Source: Cryomorphaceae bacterium (lineage in GTDB: Bacteria > Bacteroidota > Bacteroidia > Flavobacteriales_D > Sanyastnellaceae). Taken from it: DNA of 64,000 nucleotides. The translations under genes were made by a program, and so were the position numbers. The notes under the pieces are model-generated. The model did not search any database and had not been told where the DNA came from. It was given only the letters and a program-made list of their open reading frames with translations. Positions within the stretch are counted from its first letter, which is position 1, and each line of letters starts with the position of its first letter. Location: assembly GCA_016124575.1 (NCBI GenBank), contig WGNM01000022.1:1-64000 (forward strand). The letters run 5' to 3'. Of this stretch, positions 45,761-54,614 are shown in pieces.

Positions 45761-46849
45761 ATGAACGACAATCTGAAAAAGCTTTCTCAAGACGGTGTGC
45801 ATGGTGGCGCGAGAAAAGCCGGATTGCCTCCCAATTCTTTGGTATATGTGGGCAACCAATACGATTTTACTGCCCACCTTGAAGCGATAGTTTACGATAG
45901 TAACTCATGCACCGAAACAGCAGCTAAAAATGCCTTCGATGCAAAATCGCTCATTCCTGAAACGGGGGTCGCTTGGATAACCCTTTACGGCATTCATGAT
46001 GTCGAAATGGTAAGTGAAATCGGTAAAGAATTCCAACTTCACTCACTCCTATTAGAAGATATTTTAGACACCACCCAGCGACCAACTTCCGAAGTATTCG
46101 ATGACCATATCTACTTCTCCCTCAAAATGCTGTCGTGGGATGATCACAAAAAGACCCTTCACTTCGAACAAGTAAGCCTCATCTTAGGAGATAAATTTGT
46201 AATTCTGTTTCAAGAAAAACCGGGCGACATCTACGATGGGATAAGAGAGCGACTGCGCACAGGAAAAGGAATTATAAGAGGTAAGAGCGCCGATTTCTTA
46301 GTCTATCGCCTCATCGATACGCTGGTGGATCAATACTTCATAGTCGCTGAAAAATTGCATGAACGCATTGAGAGTTTGGAAGGCGAAATATTAAAACAAC
46401 CAGATAGTTCGCACATGCAACGTCTGCTAAAAACCAAAAAACAACTGATGCGTTTGCGCCGATCAATCATGCCGCTGCGTGAAAATGTCGCCTCTCTCGA
46501 AAGATCTTCCCATCGCCTCATCGAGGCAGATACAATGCCCTATATCCGTGATGTCTCTGATCACATCAAAGAAGTCATCGAAATGCTCGATATGTACCGC
46601 GAAACTGTGACGAGTTTAATCGATATGTACATGACAAGCTCTAGCAACCAGATGAACCAAGTGATGAAAGTGTTAACGGTTATTTCAACCATCTTCATAC
46701 CGCTGACATTCATAACGGGCTTGTACGGTATGAACTTCGAGTACATTCCCGAACTAAAATGGAAGTACGGATATTTTGGTGTTTGGGGTGTCATCGTTCT
46801 TGCCACTGTCGCTTTACTCTATTATTTCAGGAAGAAAACGTGGTTGTAA
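45761..46849 (+). CDS. corA: CorA magnesium/cobalt transporter
   Basis: This 362-residue channel has a large cytoplasmic N-terminal domain and two C-terminal membrane helices. The ion-selectivity motif GMNF occurs in FITGLYGMNFEYIPEL at ~325, and a basic end (YYFRKKTWL) follows. The domain shows the family block SLLLEDILDTTQRPTSE. A near-consensus TACCTTTT box ends 5 nt before the ATG. Forms a pentamer in the inner membrane. Confidence 0.93.
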   Translation: MNDNLKKLSQDGVHGGARKAGLPPNSLVYVGNQYDFTAHLEAIVYDSNSCTETAAKNAFDAKSLIPETGVAWITLYGIHDVEMVSEIGKEFQLHSLLLEDILDTTQRPTSEVFDDHIYFSLKMLSWDDHKKTLHFEQVSLILGDKFVILFQEKPGDIYDGIRERLRTGKGIIRGKSADFLVYRLIDTLVDQYFIVAEKLHERIESLEGEILKQPDSSHMQRLLKTKKQLMRLRRSIMPLRENVASLERSSHRLIEADTMPYIRDVSDHIKEVIEMLDMYRETVTSLIDMYMTSSSNQMNQVMKVLTVISTIFIPLTFITGLYGMNFEYIPELKWKYGYFGVWGVIVLATVALLYYFRKKTWL

Positions 46850-46852
46850 ACG

Positions 46853-46882
46853 AAAAAAGACTGTCGATGACAGTCTTTTTTT
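46853..46882. terminator. Bidirectional rho-independent terminator
   Basis: AAAAAAGACTGTC-GAT-GACAGTC followed by seven T. It lies between corA and the convergent tRNA gene. The core is the same 13-mer as in the terminator at 36522-36552. Confidence 0.9.
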
Positions 46883-46889
46883 AATTGTG

Positions 46890-46964
46890 GGTGGCTAATG
46901 GGGTTCGAACCCACGACCCCCGGCACCACAAACCAGTGCTCTAACCAGCTGAGCTATAGCCACC
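46890..46964 (-). tRNA. tRNA-His (GTG anticodon)
   Basis: The acceptor stem GTGGCTA/TAGCCAC is perfect. The extra 5' G at 46964 pairs with the C discriminator at 46890, the G-1:C73 identity mark of tRNA-His. The anticodon loop TTGTGGT gives GTG. The T-arm GTGGG-TTCGAAC-CCCAT is regular. CCA is not fully encoded after C73. Confidence 0.95.
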
Positions 46965-47052
46965 GTAAATAAGGGAGCGCAAAGATGCAATCATTTTTGG
47001 AAATGAACAAATGTAATTGTGGATTTTCCGCAAACCCTTAACTTGCGCGAAA

Positions 47053-48180
47053 ATGAAGCTGAATATCCTCTTTATTTCGAGCTGGTTCCCCTCACGAGTG
47101 CACCCCACTTTGGGCAATTTTGTGGTCGCTCATGCTGAAGCTGCAGCGCTATTCAATGATGTTTCTGTTCTTTATATCAAGGGCGACGATGTAAATAAAA
47201 TTGAAATTGAGGAAGAGCAGCACCATGAAATCCAAATCATTCGGGTGTACTATCCGAAAGAGAAAAAATTCATCGGTCGGCTTCAAGCTTTGAAAGCTGG
47301 AATGGAGGTTTTTGGTAAGGCAGACAAAAAATTCGACGTCGTTCAATTGAACATGGTGTGGAATGAAGGCTGGCAAGCCGTGTATCTTAAGAAGAAATAC
47401 AAGCTTCCTTTTGTCATTTCCGACAACTGGACGGGCTATCATCCGGAGCAACGTACGCCGCAACCTTGGCATGTGCGTAAATACATGAAGTGGGTTGCGA
47501 ACCAAGCGGCATTGTTGCTTCCTGTTACGCGGCACCTCGAAAAAGCAATGCGTAATTTGGGTTTTAACAAGCCATCCATCATCATTCCGAATGCTGTTGA
47601 CTTGTCGACTTTCAAGCCGAATAACATTCCTACCGAGACTGTCCGCTTCCTGCATATATCTCACCTCGATCAAGAGCACAAAAACATCGCTGGCATATTA
47701 ATTGTCTGGTCGCAATTTGCCGCACATCGCTCGGATGTCCACCTTGCAATTGGCGGCGATGGCGACTGGCAATACTGGCAAGCCGAAGCCTTCAAGCGCA
47801 ACATCCCGTCCGCTTCAATCTCTTTCTTCGGTCCGCAAAACAAACAAGGTGTTGCCAAGTTGATGGGCGAAAACCATTGCCTCGTGCTGTTTAGCAACTA
47901 CGAAAATCTTCCGCTGGTCATGGTCGAAGCAATGGCTTGCGGATTGTCGGTAATTGCGACCTCCGTGGGCGGAATTGCAGAACACATAACCAATCATCCC
48001 TATCACAAACTCATTGAACGCAAGCAAGAAAAACAGCTTCTGGTTGCTCTTGAACAAACCGCTTCTGAAGTTAATGAGGTCGACAGAGCATCCATTCATC
48101 GTTATGCCATCGAACAATTCGGATTGGATGCTGTGGGCAAGGCGTTCACAAATGCATACCTTTCGGTTCTGAAAAAATGA
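47053..48180 (+). CDS. Glycosyltransferase family 4 protein
   Basis: This is a 375-residue GT-B enzyme. The ATG at 47053 (MKLNILFISSWFPSRVHPTLGNFV) begins with the acceptor-side Rossmann fold. The donor side has LHISHLDQEHKNIAGIL, GGDGDWQYW and the family 4 E-x7-E motif in ENLPLVMVEAMACGLSVIATSVGGIAEHI. It transfers a sugar from an activated nucleotide to an envelope glycan; donor and acceptor are unknown. ATGA overlap with the flippase gene indicates joint action. Confidence 0.9.
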   Translation: MKLNILFISSWFPSRVHPTLGNFVVAHAEAAALFNDVSVLYIKGDDVNKIEIEEEQHHEIQIIRVYYPKEKKFIGRLQALKAGMEVFGKADKKFDVVQLNMVWNEGWQAVYLKKKYKLPFVISDNWTGYHPEQRTPQPWHVRKYMKWVANQAALLLPVTRHLEKAMRNLGFNKPSIIIPNAVDLSTFKPNNIPTETVRFLHISHLDQEHKNIAGILIVWSQFAAHRSDVHLAIGGDGDWQYWQAEAFKRNIPSASISFFGPQNKQGVAKLMGENHCLVLFSNYENLPLVMVEAMACGLSVIATSVGGIAEHITNHPYHKLIERKQEKQLLVALEQTASEVNEVDRASIHRYAIEQFGLDAVGKAFTNAYLSVLKK

Positions 48181-49376
48181 AAGAAGCGTTAGCAATCGTA
48201 TCGCGCATATTCGTCTTCCTTTCCAATTTCGGCATCGTAATGCTGAATCTGCACTTCGCAGGTATGGAAGGACAGGGAATCATCAGTTTGCTCAATACGG
48301 GCATACTGCTTTGTGCTACACTGAGTGCATTTATCGGAGGTGGTGCCATCATTTATCTCTTGCCTCGTTCAAACGCAAGTAAAATCATCGGTCCATCGGT
48401 GGTTTGGACCATAATTAGTGCAGCCATAACGGCTGCGATATTGTTTGTTTTAGGTACGCCAGCGGCCGGACATGCAGTCTTACTCGGACTGCTGCAGTCA
48501 ATTTTCATCATCCACCAGATGTTCCTTCTCGGACAAAACCGCGCCATCGCTTATCAATGGATGATCCTTTTTCAGGGATTGATGTCGGTTAGCCTCACGT
48601 GGTTCTTCTATTCCATCAGTCAATCTCCATCTTTTTCAGATTATATCATGGCCTTGTATTTCTCTTTTGCAGCCACAAATATTTTTGGATTTTATCTTAC
48701 CAAAGACGTGTGGAAGAAATGGAAAATGGGCAATACCCTTTCGAATGCAAAGCCACTTTGGCAATATGGAAAATATACACAAGCTGGCAATATTTTGCAC
48801 CTGGCAAATCAACGTAGCTACCTGTTTTTACTAGAGAAATCTTCAATTGAAGGCACTTTACTCGCGGGAGTTTTCTCGGTGTTATTGTACATCGGCGAAG
48901 GACTTTGGAGCGTGGCAAAAAGCCTGTCGGCGATTCAAGGTGCCGCCATTTCCCAAAACGAAGATCACGATGAACACCGCTCTCTGACCAAAAAGTACCT
49001 CATGGTATCCATGATTGCTACGGCTGTTGGAACGGGTATTTTCCTGCTTCTACCCGACAGTTGGCTGGATCGTTTTCTAGATGGAAAAACAGCGATGGTT
49101 ACGCATGCTTTCTACTTCATCATTCCGGGTATTTTACTGAACACCAGCACCATCATCTTGGCACATTACTTTTCAGGAAAAGGCTTTCACAGATTCAACG
49201 CCTATTCAGCCTTGGCTGGTGTGGTCACCACCATCGCTCTGGCGCCTTGGTTTATAAGTCAATGGGGATTAACGGGCGGTGCCGCAGCCCTGTCTATTTC
49301 GTTCGCTGTCCAAACGATTGTTCAATGGATTTATTACTTCAAAGCAATACGTGAGGTCAATCAGCGATCAGTCTAA
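48177..49376 (+). CDS. Polysaccharide flippase-like (MATE/MVF-type) membrane protein
   Basis: This 399-residue protein has about 11-12 membrane spans, starting IVSRIFVFLSNFGIVMLNLHFAGMEGQGIISLLNTGI, which resembles Wzx/RfbX-like flippases. Internal symmetry and conserved glycine-rich turns support this. It would move a lipid-linked sugar across the inner membrane. It is coupled to the glycosyltransferase gene and overlaps the convergent bshB1 gene by 9 bp. Confidence 0.8.
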   Translation: MKEALAIVSRIFVFLSNFGIVMLNLHFAGMEGQGIISLLNTGILLCATLSAFIGGGAIIYLLPRSNASKIIGPSVVWTIISAAITAAILFVLGTPAAGHAVLLGLLQSIFIIHQMFLLGQNRAIAYQWMILFQGLMSVSLTWFFYSISQSPSFSDYIMALYFSFAATNIFGFYLTKDVWKKWKMGNTLSNAKPLWQYGKYTQAGNILHLANQRSYLFLLEKSSIEGTLLAGVFSVLLYIGEGLWSVAKSLSAIQGAAISQNEDHDEHRSLTKKYLMVSMIATAVGTGIFLLLPDSWLDRFLDGKTAMVTHAFYFIIPGILLNTSTIILAHYFSGKGFHRFNAYSALAGVVTTIALAPWFISQWGLTGGAAALSISFAVQTIVQWIYYFKAIREVNQRSV

Positions 49377-50090
49377 ACTGAATAGGTCTTGCACGCCTGG
49401 TGCGCGGTGAACAGTAAAACCTTCGGCATAACGATAACCTGCTGGACGACCCATGTGTTGCGCCCTAGCTTCCAAAAAACCGATGAACTCTTTGCCTGAA
49501 ATAGGTGTTTCAGGCTCGATAGAATTTGGGTCGTAGAATTGAGAGCTATAAGCTAGAATGGACTTCATCTTAAGATCAAAATAGCTTGATATATCGAAAA
49601 CAAAATCAGGATCTATGTAGTAATCCTGTATATAGTGATAAACAGATTTCGGCCGCCAATGCTCCTGTAGTTTGCCATTTTCATGTGTATGAATGCGCCG
49701 TAACCCTGATAGAAAACAAGCTTCAGCTACCAGTTTCGCCCCTTTGGCGTGATCTGGGTGTCGGTCAGAAATTGAGTTTGCGAAAACAATGGTCGGCCTA
49801 TACTTCCTGACCATGAAAATAATCTTCCGCAGATTCTCTTCGCTGTGAGTAAAAAATCCATCAGCCATGCCGAGATTCTCCCTAGCAGAAAGCCCCAAAA
49901 TATCAGATGCTTTCTTTGCTTCCTCTATCCGCAAGTCGCCACTTCCCCTGCTGCCCAGCTCTCCTCGTGTTAGATCAATGATCCCTACTTTCTTTCCTTC
50001 ACTCACCAATCTGGCCATGGCGCCTCCAGCAGAAATCTCTACATCATCGGGATGAGCACCGAAAGCCAATACATCCAATTGCATCATCAT
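49368..50090 (-). CDS. bshB1: Bacillithiol biosynthesis deacetylase BshB1
   Basis: Removes the acetyl group from GlcNAc-malate during synthesis of the thiol bacillithiol. This LmbE/PIG-L type protein has zinc motifs AFGAHPDDVEISAGG (His, Asp, Asp) and SDRHPDHAKGA (His), with the signature DLTRGELGSRGS. 240 residues; MMMQLDVLAFG allows starts at 50090, 50087 or 50084. It is downstream of and overlaps the glutathione-peroxidase-like gene by 4 nt. Confidence 0.92.
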   Translation of the reverse strand: MMMQLDVLAFGAHPDDVEISAGGAMARLVSEGKKVGIIDLTRGELGSRGSGDLRIEEAKKASDILGLSARENLGMADGFFTHSEENLRKIIFMVRKYRPTIVFANSISDRHPDHAKGAKLVAEACFLSGLRRIHTHENGKLQEHWRPKSVYHYIQDYYIDPDFVFDISSYFDLKMKSILAYSSQFYDPNSIEPETPISGKEFIGFLEARAQHMGRPAGYRYAEGFTVHRAPGVQDLFSLD

Positions 50091-50692
50091 GCCCCTTTAA
50101 TCCATGCTTTAATTTCAGCATCTGTAGGCAATACCTGCGGTGCCACATCTTTCACTAAGGTACCAGTCTCATCGACCAAAAATTTGTGAAAATTCCACTT
50201 CACCTCGAAGCTGGCAACACAATTTTCATGCTGATCAGTCAACCATTTGTAAATCGGATGCTCATCGTCTCCCATCACATGACACTTCTCCATGATCGGA
50301 AAGGTTACGCCATAATTGCGTTCACAAAAATCAGATATCGCTGCACCCTCCAATGGCTCTTGTCCGGCAAAATCATTGCATGGAAAAGCGATGATCTCAA
50401 AGTTCTCCCCTCCGAACTCGTCATACAGTTTTTGCAACTCTTCCAATTGAGGTGTCAAACCACATTCAGAAGCTATGTTTACAATCAACACCTTCTTCCC
50501 TACCAATGCGTTCAAGTCGAATGCCTCACCACTCAGCCTCTTCGCTAAAAAATCTCCCAAATTTGCACATGAATTCATATCTCGTGGTTTTATATCTTTC
50601 TCAACAATTGTTGGCCGTAGTTGTTTAAATCCCAAAGCAGCAAAAACTGCGATTGACAGCAGGCCAAAAATCAACGTCTTTCGTTTATTCAT
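50087..50692 (-). CDS. Glutathione peroxidase-family thiol peroxidase
   Basis: This 201-residue protein has an N-terminal membrane anchor or signal (TLIFGLLSIAVFAALGF). It has the GPx fold with catalytic Cys in VNIASECGLTPQLEELQ, FPCNDFAGQEP with the catalytic Gln-type region, and VKWNFHKFLVD (WNF). The peroxidatic residue is Cys, not selenocysteine. Usually these use thioredoxin as reductant. Co-transcription with bshB1 suggests a possible link to bacillithiol (inference). A TACCTTTG box precedes the ATG. Confidence 0.9.
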   Translation of the reverse strand: MNKRKTLIFGLLSIAVFAALGFKQLRPTIVEKDIKPRDMNSCANLGDFLAKRLSGEAFDLNALVGKKVLIVNIASECGLTPQLEELQKLYDEFGGENFEIIAFPCNDFAGQEPLEGAAISDFCERNYGVTFPIMEKCHVMGDDEHPIYKWLTDQHENCVASFEVKWNFHKFLVDETGTLVKDVAPQVLPTDAEIKAWIKGA

Positions 50693-50696
50693 GAAG

Positions 50697-50704
50697 CAAA
50701 GGTA
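50697..50704 (-). promoter_or_regulatory. Promoter -7 box (TACCTTTG)
   Basis: Exact TAnnTTTG match ending 4 nt before the ATG at 50692. Confidence 0.6.
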
Positions 50705-50844
50705 TCAATTTTGAACACAGGTCAATTTGTTAAAAATCCTTGCAATTTTCTAAATTCTCTTCGATTCTGAGAACTTTTATCGAACTTGTGCCGTACAAGG
50801 AATTGTTGAAACCAATTTTTTTTACTGCTTTAACCTGGAAGACT

Positions 50845-51714
50845 ATGCTGAGAAGCAACATAGCCCTATTTTTATTTTCATTTTTAAGTGTGTCATTCGC
50901 ACACGTTTCTGCTCAAAACACGGGGGGGGATTTCGATGAAAGCATGCTGACGCGTGTTGAAGTCGTGAATGAATCATCGTCAGTAAATTTATGGGACGTC
51001 AACGACAGTCTCTACAACATCCCTGCGTACGATGTTTATTGCCACTGGGATACCCGAAACATTCATGCATACGAGTTCAACCCAAAAGAACTGACCGATA
51101 CTACCACGATCATCCTTAGAAAAGAATTCTGCGACTACGCTACTCCGTTTACTGGAAATATTACCTCATACTATGGTGAACGCGGTAACAAGCCACATTT
51201 CGGTATTGATGTAAAGCTTACTACAGGTGATCCTGTAAAGTCGGCTTTTGAAGGACTGGTGCGCATATCCCAATACAGCAGTAGCTATGGCAATGTTGTG
51301 GTTGTTCGTCACCCAAATGGGTTGGAAACACTCTATGCTCACCTCAGTGCTCGTAAGGTAAAGCCTGGTGACTATGTGCAAGCTGGAGACCTTGTTGGAC
51401 TCGGTGGTAACACCGGGCGTTCAACAGGTAGTCACCTGCATTTCGAATGCCGATACAAGGGCGAACCAATCGATCCTGCCACCATCATCGATTTTGAAAA
51501 TGGTGTGCTGAAGAAAAACAAACTCGACTTAACACAGTCGTCTTTCGAATACGTCGTTTCTGCGAAAAGTGCGAAATACCACACAGTCAAAAAGGGAGAA
51601 ACGTTGTCTGGCATCTCTCGTAAATATGGAACCAGCGTGCGCTCACTGAGCCGTTTGAATGGCATTGGAAACAGCGGAACCATTTACGCTGGAAAGAAAA
51701 TCCGTGTGAGATAA
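50845..51714 (+). CDS. M23 peptidase with C-terminal LysM domain
   Basis: This is a 289-residue cell-wall hydrolase. The ATG at 50845 (MLRSNIALFLFSFLSVSFAHVSAQ) gives a signal peptide. Its M23 (LytM) domain has the zinc residues in KPHFGIDVKL, LYAHLSARK and GSHLHFECRYKG. A C-terminal LysM domain (YHTVKKGETLSGISRKYGTSVRSLSRLNGI) binds peptidoglycan. Likely cleaves peptide cross-links during growth or division. The gap before it (50705-50844) shows nothing clear. Confidence 0.93.
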   Translation: MLRSNIALFLFSFLSVSFAHVSAQNTGGDFDESMLTRVEVVNESSSVNLWDVNDSLYNIPAYDVYCHWDTRNIHAYEFNPKELTDTTTIILRKEFCDYATPFTGNITSYYGERGNKPHFGIDVKLTTGDPVKSAFEGLVRISQYSSSYGNVVVVRHPNGLETLYAHLSARKVKPGDYVQAGDLVGLGGNTGRSTGSHLHFECRYKGEPIDPATIIDFENGVLKKNKLDLTQSSFEYVVSAKSAKYHTVKKGETLSGISRKYGTSVRSLSRLNGIGNSGTIYAGKKIRVR

Positions 51715-51773
51715 TTTTTAATCCTCTCTGAACATTTGCGAACACCCCTTGTCTTTAATGCATATATTTAAAT

Positions 51774-53270
51774 ATGTGCGCTAAAATTGCTGTAATTGGA
51801 GCTGGATTCGCTGGAATGTCTGCCGCCACTGCATTGGCCTCGCAAGGTCATGATGTTACTATTTACGAAAAACACGATCAAGCAGGGGGCAGAGCTCGGA
51901 TCTTTAAAGAAAAAGGATTCACGTTCGATATGGGTCCATCGTGGTATTGGATGCCCGATGTGTTCGAAGAATATTTCAATCGCTTTGGCGACGATATAAA
52001 TGCACATCTCAACCTTGTCCGCCTAGCACCTTCTTACCGCGTTTTCTTCGAAAAAGATCATGTTGACGTTCCTGCCGATTTCGAGGAACTGTGCGCTTGG
52101 TTTGAATCCAAAGAAAAAGGTGCCGCTCAAAAGCTTCGCGAATTCATGTCTGAATCAGGTGAGAAATACCAGATCGGCATGTCTAAATTCGTACACAAGC
52201 CTTCACACTCTATCATGGAATTTGCGGAATGGCAAACGCTGAAAGATGCTACTCGACTGCATCTCTTCACTCCGTTTAGCAAGTACATTCGCAAGTATTT
52301 CTCTGATCCACAATTGCTCCAATTACTTGAATTCCCAATTCTATTCCTTGGAGCCAAGCCCGAAAAAACCCCTGCGCTATACAGTTTAATGAACTATGCA
52401 GATCTGAAACTCGGCACGTGGTACCCAATGGGTGGCATGCACGAAATTGTGGTCGCTATGCAAAAGCTCGCAGAAAGAAAAGGGGTGCATTTTGAATTCA
52501 ATGCGTGCGTGAAAACATTTGGTTTTGATAATGAAAACATCACTTCGCTTTTAACAGATAAGGGTAAGTTTGAGTGCGAGTTTGTTGTTGGTGCGGCAGA
52601 CTACCATCACATGGATCAAACATTGCTCCCAGAAAAATTTAGATCGTACACGAAAGCCTATTGGGAGAGCCGAACGATGTCGCCCTCATCGTTACTCTTC
52701 TACCTGGGTGTAGAAGGAAAAGTAGACAATCTGCTTCACCACAATTTGTTTTTCGATGAACCTTTTGGACCGCATGCTGACGACATTTACGACACTCCGA
52801 AATGGCCAGAAAAACCGCTGTTCTATGTCTGTTGTCCGTCGAAAACCGACAATTCAGTAGCTCCTGAAAACTGTGAAAACATTTTTCTTTTGATGCCAGT
52901 GGCTCCCGGAATTTCCGAAAAACCAGAAACTAGAGAACACTACTTCAACATCATGATGGATCGCTTGGAGGCACGGACAGGTGAAAAAATTCGTGATCGC
53001 ATTGTTTTCAAAAGAAGCTATGCTCACAAAGAATTTATTCAAGACTATTCAGCTTTTAAAGGAAATGCATACGGATTAGCGAACACGCTGAAGCAAACCG
53101 CTTTCCTAAAACCGAAGATGAAAAGTAAAAAAGTAAACAATCTTTTTTTCGCTGGACAATTGACGACCCCTGGACCGGGAGTCCCCCCAAGTCTGATAAG
53201 TGGACAAGTAGCGGCAGATGAAGTGAACAAATTAGCCCACAAGGCTGTTACATCGCATACTACTTACTGA
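51774..53270 (+). CDS. crtI: Phytoene desaturase
   Basis: This 498-residue FAD enzyme introduces four double bases' worth of unsaturation into phytoene, giving lycopene. The dinucleotide motif is KIAVIGAGFAGMSAATALASQGHDVTIYEKH, with the second family motif QAGGRARIF and the C-terminal LFFAGQLTTPGPGVPPSLISGQVAADEV. First gene of the carotenoid operon, 8 nt before crtB. Bacteroidota crtI enzymes of this type usually make all-trans-lycopene. Confidence 0.93.
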   Translation: MCAKIAVIGAGFAGMSAATALASQGHDVTIYEKHDQAGGRARIFKEKGFTFDMGPSWYWMPDVFEEYFNRFGDDINAHLNLVRLAPSYRVFFEKDHVDVPADFEELCAWFESKEKGAAQKLREFMSESGEKYQIGMSKFVHKPSHSIMEFAEWQTLKDATRLHLFTPFSKYIRKYFSDPQLLQLLEFPILFLGAKPEKTPALYSLMNYADLKLGTWYPMGGMHEIVVAMQKLAERKGVHFEFNACVKTFGFDNENITSLLTDKGKFECEFVVGAADYHHMDQTLLPEKFRSYTKAYWESRTMSPSSLLFYLGVEGKVDNLLHHNLFFDEPFGPHADDIYDTPKWPEKPLFYVCCPSKTDNSVAPENCENIFLLMPVAPGISEKPETREHYFNIMMDRLEARTGEKIRDRIVFKRSYAHKEFIQDYSAFKGNAYGLANTLKQTAFLKPKMKSKKVNNLFFAGQLTTPGPGVPPSLISGQVAADEVNKLAHKAVTSHTTY

Positions 53271-53278
53271 ATTCAACA

Positions 53279-54115
53279 ATGAAACAGATTTTTGATCGTG
53301 TATCCATGGAGTGTAGCGTGAAGACAACAAAGTCTTACAGCACCTCTTTTTCTTTGGGTATACGCTTTCTCACCGAGCGATTCCAAAATCCCATCTACGC
53401 GATTTATGGGTTCGTGAGATTTGCTGATGAAATCGTTGATACTTTCCACGAATTCGACAAAGAGACCCTGCTGAAGGAGTTTAAAGCCGACACTTTCAAG
53501 GCCATAGATGCAGGCATCAGCTTAAACCCCATTCTCAACTCCTTTCAATGGGCTGTAAACAAATACAACATTGATCGTGAGCACATCGAAACCTTCCTCA
53601 GAAGCATGGAGATGGATCTCGATAAGAATGAGTACAATCGATTGTCTTATGAGGAGTACATCCTCGGTTCTGCAGAAGTTGTCGGACTGATGTGTTTGCG
53701 GGTTTTTACAGAGGGCAATGATGAGTTGTACCAAAACCTCGCTCCTTCTGCGCAACGTTTGGGTGCCGCTTTTCAAAAAATCAACTTCCTCAGAGACTTA
53801 AAAGCTGACAGTCAGACGCTTGGCCGTATGTATTTCCCAAATCTAGATCTGACTTGCTTCGACTGTGCGATGAAAAAGCAGATCGAAGCTGAAATTGAAG
53901 AAGATTTTAATGAGGCCTACAAAGGAATAGTTCAATTGCCGAAAGATGCGCGTCTTGGTGTTTACGTGGCGTATGTCTATTATCTGCAGCTCTTCAAAAA
54001 AATTGAAAAACTATCAAGCGACCGCATCTTGGAAGAACGCATTCGCATTCCGAACAATTCGAAATTCACGTTGTTCGTCCAATCTTATGTTAAACACAGT
54101 TTCAACATGATCTAA
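53279..54115 (+). CDS. crtB: Phytoene synthase
   Basis: Condenses two geranylgeranyl diphosphates into 15-cis-phytoene. The two Asp-rich diphosphate-binding motifs are visible: FADEIVDTF (DExxD) near residue 45 and NFLRDLKADSQTLGRMYFP (DxxxD) near 165. SYSTSFSLGIRFL marks the start of the fold. 278 residues, typical of the family. It is separated from the next gene by one base. Confidence 0.95.
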   Translation: MKQIFDRVSMECSVKTTKSYSTSFSLGIRFLTERFQNPIYAIYGFVRFADEIVDTFHEFDKETLLKEFKADTFKAIDAGISLNPILNSFQWAVNKYNIDREHIETFLRSMEMDLDKNEYNRLSYEEYILGSAEVVGLMCLRVFTEGNDELYQNLAPSAQRLGAAFQKINFLRDLKADSQTLGRMYFPNLDLTCFDCAMKKQIEAEIEEDFNEAYKGIVQLPKDARLGVYVAYVYYLQLFKKIEKLSSDRILEERIRIPNNSKFTLFVQSYVKHSFNMI

Positions 54116-54116
54116 T

Positions 54117-54614
54117 ATGTGGATCACCATACTTCTTGCGCTCACCACATTATCACCCAACTCTGAAATAAATACGTTTCGGAGTTTGTACTTTTCAGCG
54201 AATTGCGAAGATTCAACAGATAAGTTCCTAGACCACTGCAACGCATCGAATTCTACAGACGCTGTTGTAAGAGCTTACAGAGGTTGCGCAATTGCTATGT
54301 CGGCTGAATACTCTTTCAACCCTTTTACCAAGCTGAGCCGATTTACTGAAGGAAAAGACCTCATTGAAAGCGCGGTAGCTGCAAAACCTACAGATCCTGA
54401 AATTCGATTTCTGCGCTTGGGTGTGCAAATTTTTGCTCCCGGTTTTTTGAACTATAACGATCAAATAACTGCCGACACAAAGGTTATTGTCGGTGCTATT
54501 ACCAAAAACCATTGGAGCGCTTCTCCAGATTTCAACTCAAAAGTGATAGCTTTCTTGCTGAAGCATGCGCCTCTTTCAGCCGATGAGAAAGCACTTTTAA
54601 ATTCTCAACGTTAA
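54117..54614 (+). CDS. Conserved-looking hypothetical protein in carotenoid operon
   Basis: This 165-residue protein has a probable short signal peptide or hydrophobic start (MWITILLALTTLSPNS). The rest is mostly helical (CAIAMSAEYSFNPFTKLSRFTEGKDLIESAVAAKPTDPEIRFLRLGVQ), reminiscent of TPR-like helical pairs. It has no motif of known carotenoid enzymes. It is placed tightly between crtB (1-nt gap) and idi (1-nt overlap, TAATG), so it is certainly co-expressed. A scaffold or accessory role is possible but unproven. Confidence 0.8.
   Translation: MWITILLALTTLSPNSEINTFRSLYFSANCEDSTDKFLDHCNASNSTDAVVRAYRGCAIAMSAEYSFNPFTKLSRFTEGKDLIESAVAAKPTDPEIRFLRLGVQIFAPGFLNYNDQITADTKVIVGAITKNHWSASPDFNSKVIAFLLKHAPLSADEKALLNSQR

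Noticed and set aside
50087-50692. Selenocysteine in the glutathione-peroxidase-like protein
   Set aside because: The peroxidatic position is an ordinary Cys codon within SECGLTPQ, with no in-frame TGA.
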